In this document: one piece after another, positions 44,679 through 54,602 of the stretch | Numbering within the stretch: position 1 is the stretch's first letter | How the letters are laid out: each line of letters starts with the position of its first letter | Assembly (NCBI RefSeq): GCF_000381365.1 | Contig: NZ_KB905466.1 | Location: 308,744 to 372,743 of the forward strand | Direction of reading: 5' to 3' | Length of the DNA: 64,000 nucleotides | From: Bacteroides salyersiae WAL 10018 = DSM 18765 = JCM 12988 | GTDB lineage: Bacteria; Bacteroidota; Bacteroidia; Bacteroidales; Bacteroidaceae | Made by a program: the position numbers and the translations under genes | Notes under the pieces: generated by a model | Database searches by the model: none | What the model saw: the letters and a program-made list of their open reading frames with translations, nothing else | What the model was told of the DNA's origin: nothing

Positions 44679-45578
44679 TTAAGAATCTCGCATTATAGAA
44701 TAAGATGAAACTATATCCCATATTTTTTTATTATTCTCCGACATTTCTTTTCTCAACTTATCGGATATAGTTTCTAATTCACGTGAAGAGAGTTTTAAAG
44801 CAGATTTTATCTCTTTCTGAAACTGATCAAGAGAAAAATATTCATCCAGTTCTCCACCAATTTTACCAGCAAAATAATTGTGATATTGGTCTACCACATT
44901 ATCCTGTGTTAATATGCCACCCGACCCATAATCACCAATAATGATAACGGGCTTTTTATGTAAAGCTCCTTGTAACGCTACATATTTACTACCGATAACA
45001 AGACTGGCGTTTTGGATCATAGTGTCCAATTCAAACTCTTCACGTACGGTCACATGAGACGCATAACCTACTTCATAAAGTTCCTGTTCACCCGAATAAA
45101 TGATGTTAATCTTATATTGGGTTAAAGTATTTAAGACGATGAATGTTCTTAATGCCGAACGTCCATTACCAGCTCCAACCAGAATAGAGGGTTTGGAATA
45201 CGGATATTTAAGATAAGCATCCGTCTCTTCAACGAAAGGAAAAAGCAGGTCTGTAACACAGTCACCGCAAAAATGAGTTTTTTGGGGTGCAATCAACAGT
45301 AAATGCTCATATAGAGTAGCACCTCCTATAAACTCTTCCTCATAATCATCTGCCAAGATGGAATAAATAATAGGAATGGCAGGATGTAACGTCTGTATTC
45401 TCTCATAACCTCTCTTATTAAAAGCAAAAGCAAGATCATATAAACTCCATCTCTCTCTTACGACGCTTCCTGCCATATCCACTTGATAACGTCCATCTTT
45501 CAACAGCCTTATCAAACCTTCACAGGCTTTTTGCTGTGTATATGTGTTACAACAAGCAGAAAATAGAATTTTCCTCAT
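44679..45578 (-). CDS. Cytoplasmic protein with GT-B glycosyltransferase-like features
   Basis: I do not recognise this 299-aa protein with certainty. It has no signal peptide or membrane segment. The second half reads like the C-terminal Rossmann domain of a GT-B enzyme: NASLVIGSKYVALQGALHKKPVIIIGDYGSGG resembles the nucleotide-sugar loop of MurG- or PseG-like proteins, and PSILVGAGNGRSAL would sit at the domain junction. The first half has three Cys residues early (ACCNTYTQQKAC). It begins 9 nt after the DUF3244 gene and shares its promoter and terminator. Confidence 0.45.
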   Translation of the reverse strand: MRKILFSACCNTYTQQKACEGLIRLLKDGRYQVDMAGSVVRERWSLYDLAFAFNKRGYERIQTLHPAIPIIYSILADDYEEEFIGGATLYEHLLLIAPQKTHFCGDCVTDLLFPFVEETDAYLKYPYSKPSILVGAGNGRSALRTFIVLNTLTQYKINIIYSGEQELYEVGYASHVTVREEFELDTMIQNASLVIGSKYVALQGALHKKPVIIIGDYGSGGILTQDNVVDQYHNYFAGKIGGELDEYFSLDQFQKEIKSALKLSSRELETISDKLRKEMSENNKKIWDIVSSYSIMRDS

Positions 45579-45587
45579 AATGATGAA

Positions 45588-45968
45588 TTACATTAATGTA
45601 AATTCGCCATAAACATAACCATCTTTTGAGTTTCTAAATTCTATTATATAAGTACCGGCTTGATAATTTTCCACGGAAATGGCAACTTGTTGTCCAAAAG
45701 CAGTTACATCCATAGAAGATGTATATACTACATTCTGGGTCGCATCTTTTATTGCAATATCAACATTACCTACAGGAGTAGTAAATTCAACATACAGGAC
45801 ATTTCCTTCGAAAGTTGCAGAAATCGGGAGTTCTGGTTTTACAGAACGACCACCAATTTGAGAAAATTCTCCCTTTAACACCAACTCATCTTCAAGAGGA
45901 GTACCGGCAAAAACATTGCCTACGATAAACAATGCCGTCAATAATAATACAAACAAACGTGATTTCAT
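45588..45968 (-). CDS. Small secreted DUF3244-like protein
   Basis: A 126-aa product with a clear signal peptide (1-21, ending VFAG) and a compact beta-sandwich of about 100 residues. The ending (YQAGTYIIEFRNSKDGYVYGEFTL) is typical of the DUF3244 family, an Ig-like periplasmic or secreted group in Bacteroides with no assigned function. DUF3244 genes often lie near TPR-HTH regulators, as here. The strong promoter upstream suggests independent expression. Confidence 0.75.
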   Translation of the reverse strand: MKSRLFVLLLTALFIVGNVFAGTPLEDELVLKGEFSQIGGRSVKPELPISATFEGNVLYVEFTTPVGNVDIAIKDATQNVVYTSSMDVTAFGQQVAISVENYQAGTYIIEFRNSKDGYVYGEFTLM

Positions 45969-45991
45969 AATTATATTGTTTTTTGTTTCCC

Positions 45992-46023
45992 CAAATGTAC
46001 GGTGTCACTATGAGAAAAGCAAA
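45992..46023 (-). promoter_or_regulatory. Promoter of the DUF3244 gene
   Basis: On the minus strand TTTG (46020-46023) and TACATTTG (45992-45999) are 20 nt apart, matching the Bacteroides consensus. The ATG lies 23 nt downstream of the -7 box. Confidence 0.7.
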
Positions 46024-46132
46024 AAAACGACCCGGACAAATCACGCAATGCTTCCAATTAACAATATACTGAATATCAACATATTAAAGTTTAAGGTAAA
46101 AAAATCACCCGGACAATTGAAAATATATTTTC

Positions 46133-47848
46133 TTAGTAATTTCGTATAAAATGATCCAAATCTTCTTGAGGAGATACGTTCAACCTTTTTTTCAATCGCC
46201 CTTTAGCCTTCGTTATAGAATCAGAAGTAGTCAAAAAGACTCTTTTCAATGCATCATTTGTAAAACCAAACTTTAGCAAACAACATATTTCAAGATCATG
46301 TTTTGTCAATTGAGGATGTTCTTCTTGTAGACGAACAACAATACCTAAATACAAATAATTAAATAAATCAAACAGATGTTCCCAGTCATCACGAGATAAT
46401 TTTCCTTTAAAAGAACCGGATTTCAAAGAAAGTAACATACGGAATATGGATATATACTTACCATCCACTGGTGAACAAGAATTACCAATATCACCACCTA
46501 ATGAATTCAGACGTTCTACTAATGTTCTATTTTGACTTTGTAAAAGCAAAACTTTACCATTCAACTCACCTATTTTACTTCTATAATCTTCTGATTCACT
46601 CTGCAGTCGCTGATAGTTAGCTAATTCTTCTTGATAAAGCAAAATTTCTTCTCTATTTACAATAATCTGCTGTTCAATCTCTCTCATCCTCTTTTTATTA
46701 TGGCGATGCTTATAATAAACATAAAAGCCGCAGAGAAATATCAAAAAGAATAAAACAAAACAAAGTAACAAAATATTCTGATTTTTAATACGAAGTTGAA
46801 GGTTTTCTCTTTGCAATTTTTCATTTTTATATTTCTTTTGTAAATTAGCAAAAGCTTCCTTCACTTCTATTTTTTGAATTTCTTTATTCAAAGAATCCGA
46901 TTTTTCCTTAAACTCAATAGCTTTCCAAGGATTCTTTCTCAATTTTTCAAGTTTAAAAAGTAATTTGTAAGCATCTGATTGAGTATAGACATTTGCTACT
47001 GTTGTTGCTTTTTCCAGATACACTTCTGCCTCAGCTTGTTTTCCCATTAGCAAATAAGTATAGCCTAACGAAAGATATATTTCAGAAAAAACAGTAATAT
47101 CAGTATCTAAATTTAAAGCTTTCAACAAATAATGTTCAGCCATCTTATAGTCTTTCTTCATTCGATAGAATAAACCTAACTCTTGAAGTATTGTCAATTC
47201 TGAATTACAATTATGTTCATGAGCAACAGATAAAGCCTCCTTATAATACATATATGCATTATCAAAATCAGCATGAACAGATAGATAATAGCGCCCGATA
47301 CTTCTAAGTGCATAACTCATAGATAAAGTATCTTTAGCCAAACCATAATATTTTAAAGCTTCTAAATAGTTTGAAAGTACCTCATCTACTATATCTTGAT
47401 TCCAATTCAAAGTACCTATCTCATCCGAAATAAGTCCCAACATTTTATACTCCTTACTTCCGTCGAATATACTTTTCGCTTTTAAATAGTACCTCATAGC
47501 ATCCTCCGGGCGATTAAGTTCTTTCATTACCCTTCCATAATAAAAGAATGACTTCCCTTTCGCAACCCATTGATCATCAAGAGAGCCATAGTATCCTACA
47601 GCTATTGAAATTAAAGAATCGGACTCCGGCTTTATGTAATTCTTATCCATAGCCTGTGCCTTGCCATGCAAGCTTTCAGGATTTGGAATACGTTTTAATA
47701 GATTGAGAGCACTATCCGGATGTGCCTCCATACAATTTTCTGCAGAAGAGAGAGTCTGCACAACAAAATCCGGAGTTTTCTGACACGAAATTACCCACAA
47801 TGGTAATATAAACAGGAGTATAAGATTAAAAGCATATTGTCGTAACAT
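46133..47848 (-). CDS. TPR-transmembrane-HTH regulator
   Basis: A 571-aa protein. Its N-terminus ends in a lipobox-like WVISC. About eight TPR-like helical repeats occupy residues 30-330. One TM segment (LLLCFVLFFLIFLCGFYVYY, about residues 375-394), a coiled coil (about 400-465) and a C-terminal DNA-binding domain follow. The last 60 residues (LTKHDLEICCLLKFGFTNDALKRVF, then SITKAKGRLKKRL) look like a LuxR-type helix-turn-helix. Such proteins are common one-component regulators in Bacteroides. The likely targets are the DUF3244 and GT-like genes just downstream, but this is inference from position. Confidence 0.8.
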   Translation of the reverse strand: MLRQYAFNLILLFILPLWVISCQKTPDFVVQTLSSAENCMEAHPDSALNLLKRIPNPESLHGKAQAMDKNYIKPESDSLISIAVGYYGSLDDQWVAKGKSFFYYGRVMKELNRPEDAMRYYLKAKSIFDGSKEYKMLGLISDEIGTLNWNQDIVDEVLSNYLEALKYYGLAKDTLSMSYALRSIGRYYLSVHADFDNAYMYYKEALSVAHEHNCNSELTILQELGLFYRMKKDYKMAEHYLLKALNLDTDITVFSEIYLSLGYTYLLMGKQAEAEVYLEKATTVANVYTQSDAYKLLFKLEKLRKNPWKAIEFKEKSDSLNKEIQKIEVKEAFANLQKKYKNEKLQRENLQLRIKNQNILLLCFVLFFLIFLCGFYVYYKHRHNKKRMREIEQQIIVNREEILLYQEELANYQRLQSESEDYRSKIGELNGKVLLLQSQNRTLVERLNSLGGDIGNSCSPVDGKYISIFRMLLSLKSGSFKGKLSRDDWEHLFDLFNYLYLGIVVRLQEEHPQLTKHDLEICCLLKFGFTNDALKRVFLTTSDSITKAKGRLKKRLNVSPQEDLDHFIRNY

Positions 47849-47867
47849 AGTCTATTCGAGTTTTGCA

Positions 47868-47875
47868 CAAAAATA
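47868..47875 (-). promoter_or_regulatory. Candidate -7 promoter box for the TPR-HTH gene
   Basis: Minus-strand TATTTTTG matches TAnnTTTG and ends 19 nt before the ATG at 47848. The -33 box is not clear. Confidence 0.45.
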
Positions 47876-47892
47876 CGCAAAAAACTCCTAAC

Positions 47893-48645
47893 TCAGTTAC
47901 CGACAGAGGCGTTTTGTTCTAAACGTTGATGTTCTTCAATAAGCTGCATATTTTCCTTCGCCTTAGAAATGAACTCTTTCACCATTTTATTCATTCTAAA
48001 GGAATAAGGAGCATCTTTCATTATATCTTCTATCTGAGGAGTCATTATTGGATAAGGAAGATTACTACACAACATCATAAAGACGCTCGGTCCTAAGACA
48101 GTTTCATAATTATCGGAAATAAACTTTTTCACATACCGATTCATATCATCGACCAACGCTTCTCCTTCTTTAGTCAACTGTTCATGGATATCAGCCAAGT
48201 CCGCTCCCTCCATCACCATACGCGCCTCTTTACGTTCAAGTTCTTCAATCTTTATGTCCATCGCATTTTTCTTATCGATGAAATCATAAAGAGCTTCATT
48301 GAGCGGGGTACCTTCTGCCGACAATTCGGTATTAGCAATCGTTATTTTGATATTACCCTTTTCAATTACCAAAGGCATAATAGCCTCATTATCCATATAA
48401 AGAGTAGCCATCATGATGGAATCTACCACACCTTTCATCGTAAACAAGCCATGAATTACCTCCGCCGAGTCTATTTTCACCCACTTTCCGTCCTCCAAAG
48501 TTTTTATAAACAGCATTCTACCGTCAAGGCTACTCACCGATGATACCCCCTCAATCTTATACTTACGGCTACAGGAAGTAAAGATCACGAGGAAAAACAA
48601 TAAAGGCAAAAACTTATTCACACGTATCTGTTTATAGATTTTCAT
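47893..48645 (-). CDS. DUF4369-like lipoprotein
   Basis: A 250-aa product from the ATG at 48645 (MKIYKQIRVNKF). The signal ends in a lipobox at FTSCS, so Cys25 is probably lipidated. Residues about 28-125 look like the DUF4369 beta-domain seen at the N-terminus of many Bacteroidota thioredoxin-like lipoproteins (MLFIKTLEDGKWVKIDSAEVIHGLFTMKG). A helical region follows, but there is no CxxC thioredoxin domain, so this is the truncated form. An in-frame ATG at 48684 would add 13 residues. I prefer 48645 because it gives a clean lipoprotein signal, although the promoter box then almost abuts it. Confidence 0.7.
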   Translation of the reverse strand: MKIYKQIRVNKFLPLLFFLVIFTSCSRKYKIEGVSSVSSLDGRMLFIKTLEDGKWVKIDSAEVIHGLFTMKGVVDSIMMATLYMDNEAIMPLVIEKGNIKITIANTELSAEGTPLNEALYDFIDKKNAMDIKIEELERKEARMVMEGADLADIHEQLTKEGEALVDDMNRYVKKFISDNYETVLGPSVFMMLCSNLPYPIMTPQIEDIMKDAPYSFRMNKMVKEFISKAKENMQLIEEHQRLEQNASVGN

Positions 48646-48649
48646 ACTG

Positions 48650-48657
48650 CAAAGGTA
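48650..48657 (-). promoter_or_regulatory. -7-like box directly in front of the DUF4369 start codon
   Basis: Minus-strand TACCTTTG matches TAnnTTTG and ends 4 nt before the ATG at 48645. TTTC lies 20 nt upstream in the -33 position. If used, transcription would start at or next to the start codon. Confidence 0.45.
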
Positions 48658-48772
48658 CAACGGATTCAGATTTGAATGAAACATTTTATCAATATTTAAA
48701 ATTTGTAAGACTCTTTTCTTTAATAATCCTTATAAACATCTGTTTTTGGTATGTATTTTCATTTAGTTTACC

Positions 48773-48780
48773 TAAATTTG
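48773..48780 (+). promoter_or_regulatory. Candidate -7 box for the sulfatase-maturating enzyme gene
   Basis: TAAATTTG matches TAnnTTTG. A TTTG at 48745-48748 is 24 nt upstream, slightly far. The leader of about 70 nt can form a short GACTAT/ATAGTC stem. Confidence 0.45.
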
Positions 48781-48856
48781 CAGACTATGACTTGACAAAT
48801 AGTCAATAGAAAAGCCTCATGATTCATAATTTATAATTCGTAAACAGAGAGATAGA

Positions 48857-50107
48857 ATGTCAACTTATGCCCCCTTTGCCAAACCGCTCTACGTGATGCT
48901 AAAACCTGTCGGAGCTGTATGCAATCTTGCATGCGATTATTGTTACTATTTAGAAAAATCCAAATTATACAAAGAAAATCCGAAACATGTAATGAGCGAG
49001 GAACTCCTTGAAAAATTCATAGAGCAATACATTAACTCGCAAACAATGCCACAAATACTCTTCACATGGCATGGTGGAGAGACATTGATGCGCCCGCTTT
49101 CTTTCTATAAAAAAGCGATGGAACTGCAAAAGAAATACAGCCGGGGACGCACTATTGACAATTGCATACAAACCAACGGCACAATGCTGACGGATGAATG
49201 GTGTGAATTCTTTCGCGAAAACAATTGGCTGGTAGGCGTGTCTATCGACGGGCCACAAGAATTTCATGACGAATACCGGAAGAATAAACAAGGAAAACCT
49301 TCTTTCGTAAAAGTAATGCAGGGTATCAATCTACTCAAGAAACATGATGTACAATGGAATGCAATGGCGGTAGTCAACGATTATAATGCCGATTATCCAT
49401 TAGATTTTTATCATTTTTTCAAAGAACTCGATTGTCACTATATACAATTTGCCCCTATCGTAGAACGTATTTTCGAACATGCCGACGGACGTCAACTGGC
49501 TTCACTTGCCGAACAGGAAGAAGGAAAGCTCGCTGATTTCTCAGTCACTCCGGAACAATGGGGAAACTTTCTTTGTACTTTGTTTGACGAATGGGTGAAA
49601 GAAGATGTAGGCAATTACTACATACAGTTATTCGACTCTACACTCGCCAACTGGGTCGGTGAGCAGCCGGGAGTGTGCTCTATGGCTAAAAACTGTGGTC
49701 ATGCCGGTGTCATGGAGTTTAACGGGGATGTATATTCCTGTGATCATTTTGTATTTCCGGAATATAAATTAGGCAACATCTACAATAAAACTCTGGTAGA
49801 AATGATGTATAGCGAAAAACAAAATGCTTTCGGACAAATGAAACAAAATTCTCTGCCAACACAATGTAAAGAGTGCGAATTCTTATTTGCATGTAATGGA
49901 GAATGTCCTAAAAACCGCTTTATCCGAACTTCCAACGGAGAATCCGGATTGAATTACTTATGCAAAGGTTATTATCAATTCTTTAAGCACGTAGCCCCTT
50001 ATATGGACTTCATGAAAAAAGAACTGATGAACCAACGCCCGCCGGCAAATATAATGGAGGCACTGAAAAAGGGAGAGGGGAAAATGGAGAAGGGAGAATT
50101 ATTATAA
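48857..50107 (+). CDS. Anaerobic sulfatase-maturating enzyme (radical SAM, SPASM domain)
   Basis: Converts the active-site Cys or Ser of sulfatases to formylglycine. The 416-aa product has the radical SAM motif CNLACDYCYYLEK (Cys near 24, 28 and 31). The SPASM region carries further Cys at CSMAKNCGHAG, GDVYSCDHF (with the conserved Asp) and CKECEFLFACNGECPKNRF, for two more iron-sulfur clusters. This is the anSME/ChuR family, used in Bacteroides to mature host-glycan sulfatases. No sulfatase gene is in the window, so it acts in trans. The last 15 residues (KKGEGKMEKGELL) are encoded by a purine-rich tract and look like an added tail. Confidence 0.92.
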   Translation: MSTYAPFAKPLYVMLKPVGAVCNLACDYCYYLEKSKLYKENPKHVMSEELLEKFIEQYINSQTMPQILFTWHGGETLMRPLSFYKKAMELQKKYSRGRTIDNCIQTNGTMLTDEWCEFFRENNWLVGVSIDGPQEFHDEYRKNKQGKPSFVKVMQGINLLKKHDVQWNAMAVVNDYNADYPLDFYHFFKELDCHYIQFAPIVERIFEHADGRQLASLAEQEEGKLADFSVTPEQWGNFLCTLFDEWVKEDVGNYYIQLFDSTLANWVGEQPGVCSMAKNCGHAGVMEFNGDVYSCDHFVFPEYKLGNIYNKTLVEMMYSEKQNAFGQMKQNSLPTQCKECEFLFACNGECPKNRFIRTSNGESGLNYLCKGYYQFFKHVAPYMDFMKKELMNQRPPANIMEALKKGEGKMEKGELL

Positions 50108-50159
50108 ATCATAAGTCGTAAATAGATTGTAAATCAATTATAAATCATAAATTAAAAAG

Positions 50160-52325
50160 ATGAATAAACTAAAACTTTGGGGACTGGCGCTTATGACGCT
50201 GGTTGTTGGTTCCGCTAAAGCGGATGAAGGAATGTGGTTGTTACAATTAATGCAACAACAAAATTCCATCGACATGATGAAAAAACAAGGATTGAAACTG
50301 GAAGCAAACGACCTTTACAATCCAAACGGGATATCCCTAAAAGATGCAGTAGGTATCTTTGGCGGAGGCTGTACAGGAGAGATTATCTCTCCGGAAGGCC
50401 TTATTCTGACAAATCATCATTGCGGATATGCCTCTATCCAACAACATAGCTCGGTAGAACATGATTACCTGACAGATGGCTTTTGGGCTACTTCAAGAGA
50501 CAAAGAATTACCTACTCCGGGCTTAAAATTCACATTTATCGAACGGATCGAGGACATTACCGATCTGGTAAATCAAAAAATAGAATCGAAAGAAATCACA
50601 GAAGCTCAATCATTTACAACAGCTTTCCTCAATAAGTTGGCAAAAGAGCTTTGTGAAAAAAGCGATCTGAACGGCAAACCGGGAATCGTGCCTCAAGCTC
50701 TGCCTTTCTATGCAGGCAATAAATTCTACATGTTTTACAAGAAAGTGTATCCGGACGTACGCATGGTAGCTGCTCCTCCCTCATCTGTCGGTAAATTCGG
50801 TGGTGAAACGGATAACTGGATGTGGCCACGCCACACCGGCGATTTCTCCATGTTCCGCATTTATGCCGATGCAAATGGTGAACCGGCCGAGTATAGCGCA
50901 AGTAATGTACCGTTAAAAACCAAAAAACATCTTGCCATCTCTCTCAAAGGGCTGAAAGAAGGAGACTATGCCATGATTATGGGGTTCCCGGGAAGTACCA
51001 GCCGTTACCTTACCGTATCGGAAGTAAAAGAACGAATGAACTCAACCAACGAACCGCGCATACGGATACGTACAGCCCGTCTCAACGTGTTGAAAGAAGT
51101 AATGAACGCCAGCGACAAAACACGTATCCAATACGCCAACAAATACGCAGGCTCCTCCAACTACTGGAAGAACTCTATCGGCATGAACAAAGCCATCATC
51201 GACAATGATGTATTGGGAACAAAAGAAGCGCAGGAAGAACGTTTCGCTAAGTTTGCCAAAGAGAAAAACAATCCGGCTTACATGAATGTAGTAAAAGAGA
51301 TAGATGATGCGGTAGCCATCACTGCTCCTCTTGTATATCAGGCCACTTGCCTGACAGAATCATTCTTCTCCGCCATTGAGTTCGGCAGTCCTTACCAAAT
51401 CATGGAGAAACTGGAAAAAGCATTGGAAGAGAAGAATGATTCGGCAGTCAATGCCAACATCAAAGTATTGGAAAACGTTTTTGCCAGTATACACAATAAG
51501 GATTATGACCATGAAGTAGACCGTAAAGTAGCCAAAGTTCTGTTCCCGCTTTATGCTGAAATGATTCCTGCAGAACAGCGTCCGGCTTTCTACAGTACGA
51601 TTGAAAAAGAATATAAAGGAGATTACAATAAGTTCATCGACGCAATGTACGATTCGTCTATCATGGCTAATCAGGCCAATTTTGATAAATTCATCAAAAA
51701 ACCGACTGTAAAAGCCATCAAAAAAGACTTGGCTACTCAATATTCGCGTGCAAAATATGAAAGTCTGATGTCACTCAGTTCTGCACTCAAAGCGGAAAAC
51801 GAAAAATTGGCTTCTTTGCATAAAACCTATATCCGTGGTTTGGAGGAGATGAAACTTCCTGTTCCCTCTTATCCCGATGCAAACTTTACCATCCGTCTGA
51901 CATACGGGAATGTAAAACCATACAGCCCGAGAGACGGTGTGTTCTATAAATTCTATACGACAACGGACGGTATCATTGAAAAAGAAGACCCCGAAAACCG
52001 GGAATTCAACGTACCTGCCAAATTAAAAGAATTAATCGAGAAAAAGGACTTCGGAAGATATGCCATGCCTAACGGTGACATGCCGGTTTGCTTCCTGTCC
52101 ACTAATGACATTACCGGAGGTAATTCAGGAAGCCCGGTATTGAACGAAAACGGTGAGCTGATCGGTTGTGCATTTGATGGCAACTGGGAGTCGTTGAGTG
52201 GAGATATCAATTTCGATAATGACCTGCAGCGTTGTATCAACCTGGATATTCGTTATGTGCTCTTCATCCTCGAGAAACTGGGTGGTTGCGGACATTTGAT
52301 TAACGAAATGACCATTGTAGAATAA
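50160..52325 (+). CDS. S46 dipeptidyl peptidase, DPP7-like (Gly in the S1 pocket)
   Basis: Exported serine dipeptidyl peptidase of 721 aa with a signal peptide (1-21, ending AKA). Catalytic signatures are TNHHCGY (His near 85), the [16 protein letters not shown] region and GGNSGSPV (Ser near 654). In the S46 family the residue 18 positions after this Ser sets specificity (673 in P. gingivalis numbering): Gly in DPP7, Arg in DPP11. Here it is Gly (CAFDGNWE), so cleavage after hydrophobic residues is predicted. A paralogue follows after 29 nt, so the two are probably co-transcribed. They likely process peptides in the periplasm. Confidence 0.92.
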   Translation: MNKLKLWGLALMTLVVGSAKADEGMWLLQLMQQQNSIDMMKKQGLKLEANDLYNPNGISLKDAVGIFGGGCTGEIISPEGLILTNHHCGYASIQQHSSVEHDYLTDGFWATSRDKELPTPGLKFTFIERIEDITDLVNQKIESKEITEAQSFTTAFLNKLAKELCEKSDLNGKPGIVPQALPFYAGNKFYMFYKKVYPDVRMVAAPPSSVGKFGGETDNWMWPRHTGDFSMFRIYADANGEPAEYSASNVPLKTKKHLAISLKGLKEGDYAMIMGFPGSTSRYLTVSEVKERMNSTNEPRIRIRTARLNVLKEVMNASDKTRIQYANKYAGSSNYWKNSIGMNKAIIDNDVLGTKEAQEERFAKFAKEKNNPAYMNVVKEIDDAVAITAPLVYQATCLTESFFSAIEFGSPYQIMEKLEKALEEKNDSAVNANIKVLENVFASIHNKDYDHEVDRKVAKVLFPLYAEMIPAEQRPAFYSTIEKEYKGDYNKFIDAMYDSSIMANQANFDKFIKKPTVKAIKKDLATQYSRAKYESLMSLSSALKAENEKLASLHKTYIRGLEEMKLPVPSYPDANFTIRLTYGNVKPYSPRDGVFYKFYTTTDGIIEKEDPENREFNVPAKLKELIEKKDFGRYAMPNGDMPVCFLSTNDITGGNSGSPVLNENGELIGCAFDGNWESLSGDINFDNDLQRCINLDIRYVLFILEKLGGCGHLINEMTIVE

Positions 52326-52354
52326 TTATTCAATATGTGAAACCGTTATTATTG

Positions 52355-54517
52355 ATGAAAAAACAATTATTAATAGCCGTCCTTTCTCTTGCAGTCTTCA
52401 CAGCCCGTGCCGATGAAGGTATGTGGATGTTGACCGATTTACAGGCACAGAATGCCGCCGTCATGAGAGAATTAGGACTGGAAATACCGATTGAAGAAGT
52501 ATATAGCCCCAACGGAATTGCCCTCAAGGATGCAGTTGTACACTTTGGCGGCGGTTGTACCGGTGAAGTTATTTCGGCAGAAGGTCTGGTATTGACTAAT
52601 CATCATTGCGGCTATGGAGCTATCCAGCAACACAGCAGTGTAGAGCATGATTACCTGACAAATGGATTCTGGGCAATGAACAGGAATGAAGAATTGCCGT
52701 GCAAAGGATTGACTGTCACCTTTATCGACCGTATTTTAGACGTTACCCCTTATGTAAATGAACAGTTAAAAACAGATGAAGATCCGGATGGGACCAATTA
52801 TCTCTCTCCCAAATATCTGGAGAAAGTAGCCAAACGTTTTGCCAAAGCAGAAAACATTGAAGTAACCCCGGCAACCAAATTAGAGTTAAAGGCTTTCTAT
52901 GGCGGCAATCGCTATTATCTTTTCGTAAAAACAGTGTATAGCGATATCCGTATGGTAGGAGCACCTCCTTCTTCAATAGGCAAATTCGGTGCTGATACAG
53001 ACAACTGGATGTGGCCTCGTCATACAGGAGATTTTTCTCTGTTCCGTATCTATGCCGATAAAGACGGTAACCCTTCAGAGTATTCGAAAGAGAACATCCC
53101 CTTGAAAGTAAAAAAACACCTGACAATCAGTCTTGCAGGTATACAGGAAGGTGACTTTACCTTTGTTATGGGATTCCCGGGACGTAACTGGCGCTATATG
53201 ATTTCCGATGAAGTGGAAGAACGTATGCAGACCACCAACTTCATGCGTCATCATGTTCGCGGCGCACGTCAAGAGGTATTAATGGAACAAATGCTGAAAG
53301 ATCCGGCCGTACGTATTCACTATGCCAGCAAATATGCCTCTTCCGCCAATTACTGGAAAAATGCAATCGGTATGAATGAAGGTTTGGTCCGTCTGAAAGT
53401 GTTGGATACCAAGCGTGCCCAACAAGAGCAACTTTTGGCACGCGGGCGTGAAAAAGGAGATGACTCTTACCAAAAAGCATTCGATGAAATACGCTCTATC
53501 GTAGCCCACCGCAGAGATGCAATGTACCACCAGCAAGCTATCAACGAAGCACTGGTTACTGCGTTGGATTTCATGAAAATACCATCTACTACGGCATTGA
53601 CTGCGGCACTGGAGAAAAAAGACAAGGAAAAAATCCAAAAGGCCCTTGATGACTTAAAAGAAAAGGGTGAGAAGTATTTTGCTTCCGTGCCCTTCCCGGA
53701 AGTGGAAAAGTTGGTAGGAAAACAGATGCTGAAAACTTACATGGGTTATATACCGAAAGATCAGCGCATTGGCATATTCAAAGTGATAGACACCCGCTTC
53801 AAAGGAAACAGCGATGCGTTTATAGATGCCTGTTTCAAATATTCTATTTTTGGAAATAAAGAGAATTTCGAGAAATTCCTTAAAAAGCCAAGCTTGAATA
53901 AGATGGATAAGGATTGGATGATTCTCTTTAAATATTCCATCACAGACGGATTGATGCAAACAGCATTAGCCATGCATGACGCCAATAAAAACTATGATGC
54001 CGCCCATAAGATTTGGGTGAAAGGAATGATGGACATGCGTAAAGAAGCCGGTATCCCGATTTATCCGGATGCAAACTCCACACTGAGATTAACCTATGGC
54101 AAAGTGGCCTCATACGAACCGGCCGATGGAGCCGTATACCAATACTACACGACCTTGAAAGGTGCCATGGAGAAAGAAGACCCCGACAACTGGGAATTTG
54201 TCGTACCTGCCAAACTGAAACAGCTATACGAAGCAAAAGACTACGGCCGCTATGCCATGAAAAATGGCGAAATGCCGGTTTGCTTTATTGTAGATACAGA
54301 TAATACAGGAGGAAATTCCGGTAGTCCGGTATTCAATGGAAAAGGACAATTGATAGGTACCGGTTTCGACCGTAACTATGAAGGTCTTACCGGTGATATC
54401 GCCTTCCGCCCTTCTTCTCAACGTGCAGCCTGTGTAGACATTCGCTATACACTCTTTATCATCGAAAAATATGCAGGAGCTTCACATATCATAAAAGAAA
54501 TGGATATCAGTGATTAG
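52355..54517 (+). CDS. S46 dipeptidyl peptidase, DPP11-like (Arg in the S1 pocket)
   Basis: A 720-aa paralogue of the gene before it. I start at the ATG at 52355 (MKKQLLIAVLSLAVF), which gives a clean signal peptide; a GTG at 52337 would add only six residues. The catalytic motifs match its neighbour: [23 protein letters not shown] and GGNSGSPV (Ser near 654). Eighteen residues after the Ser is Arg (GTGFDRNYE), the DPP11 determinant for Asp/Glu at P1. The pair would therefore release both hydrophobic and acidic dipeptides. The stop codon lies inside a palindromic element shared with the convergent gene. Confidence 0.92.
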   Translation: MKKQLLIAVLSLAVFTARADEGMWMLTDLQAQNAAVMRELGLEIPIEEVYSPNGIALKDAVVHFGGGCTGEVISAEGLVLTNHHCGYGAIQQHSSVEHDYLTNGFWAMNRNEELPCKGLTVTFIDRILDVTPYVNEQLKTDEDPDGTNYLSPKYLEKVAKRFAKAENIEVTPATKLELKAFYGGNRYYLFVKTVYSDIRMVGAPPSSIGKFGADTDNWMWPRHTGDFSLFRIYADKDGNPSEYSKENIPLKVKKHLTISLAGIQEGDFTFVMGFPGRNWRYMISDEVEERMQTTNFMRHHVRGARQEVLMEQMLKDPAVRIHYASKYASSANYWKNAIGMNEGLVRLKVLDTKRAQQEQLLARGREKGDDSYQKAFDEIRSIVAHRRDAMYHQQAINEALVTALDFMKIPSTTALTAALEKKDKEKIQKALDDLKEKGEKYFASVPFPEVEKLVGKQMLKTYMGYIPKDQRIGIFKVIDTRFKGNSDAFIDACFKYSIFGNKENFEKFLKKPSLNKMDKDWMILFKYSITDGLMQTALAMHDANKNYDAAHKIWVKGMMDMRKEAGIPIYPDANSTLRLTYGKVASYEPADGAVYQYYTTLKGAMEKEDPDNWEFVVPAKLKQLYEAKDYGRYAMKNGEMPVCFIVDTDNTGGNSGSPVFNGKGQLIGTGFDRNYEGLTGDIAFRPSSQRAACVDIRYTLFIIEKYAGASHIIKEMDISD

Positions 54518-54602
54518 CGGTTCAGCGATTGGTGATTAGTGACTGCGCTATATGCCGTATGACACTAATCACCAATCACTAACCACTAAACCGTTAATCA
54601 CT
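54509..54602. repeat. AGTGATTAG-family palindromic element (copy 2), convergent terminator
   Basis: The inner arms 54527-54541 (GATTGGTGATTAGTG) and 54563-54577 are perfectly complementary over 15 bp around a 21-nt loop. The outer arms, starting at AGTGATTAG (54509) and ending at 54602, also pair with small gaps. The element covers the stop codon of the DPP11-like gene and part of the stop codon of the HicB-like gene. Confidence 0.7.
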
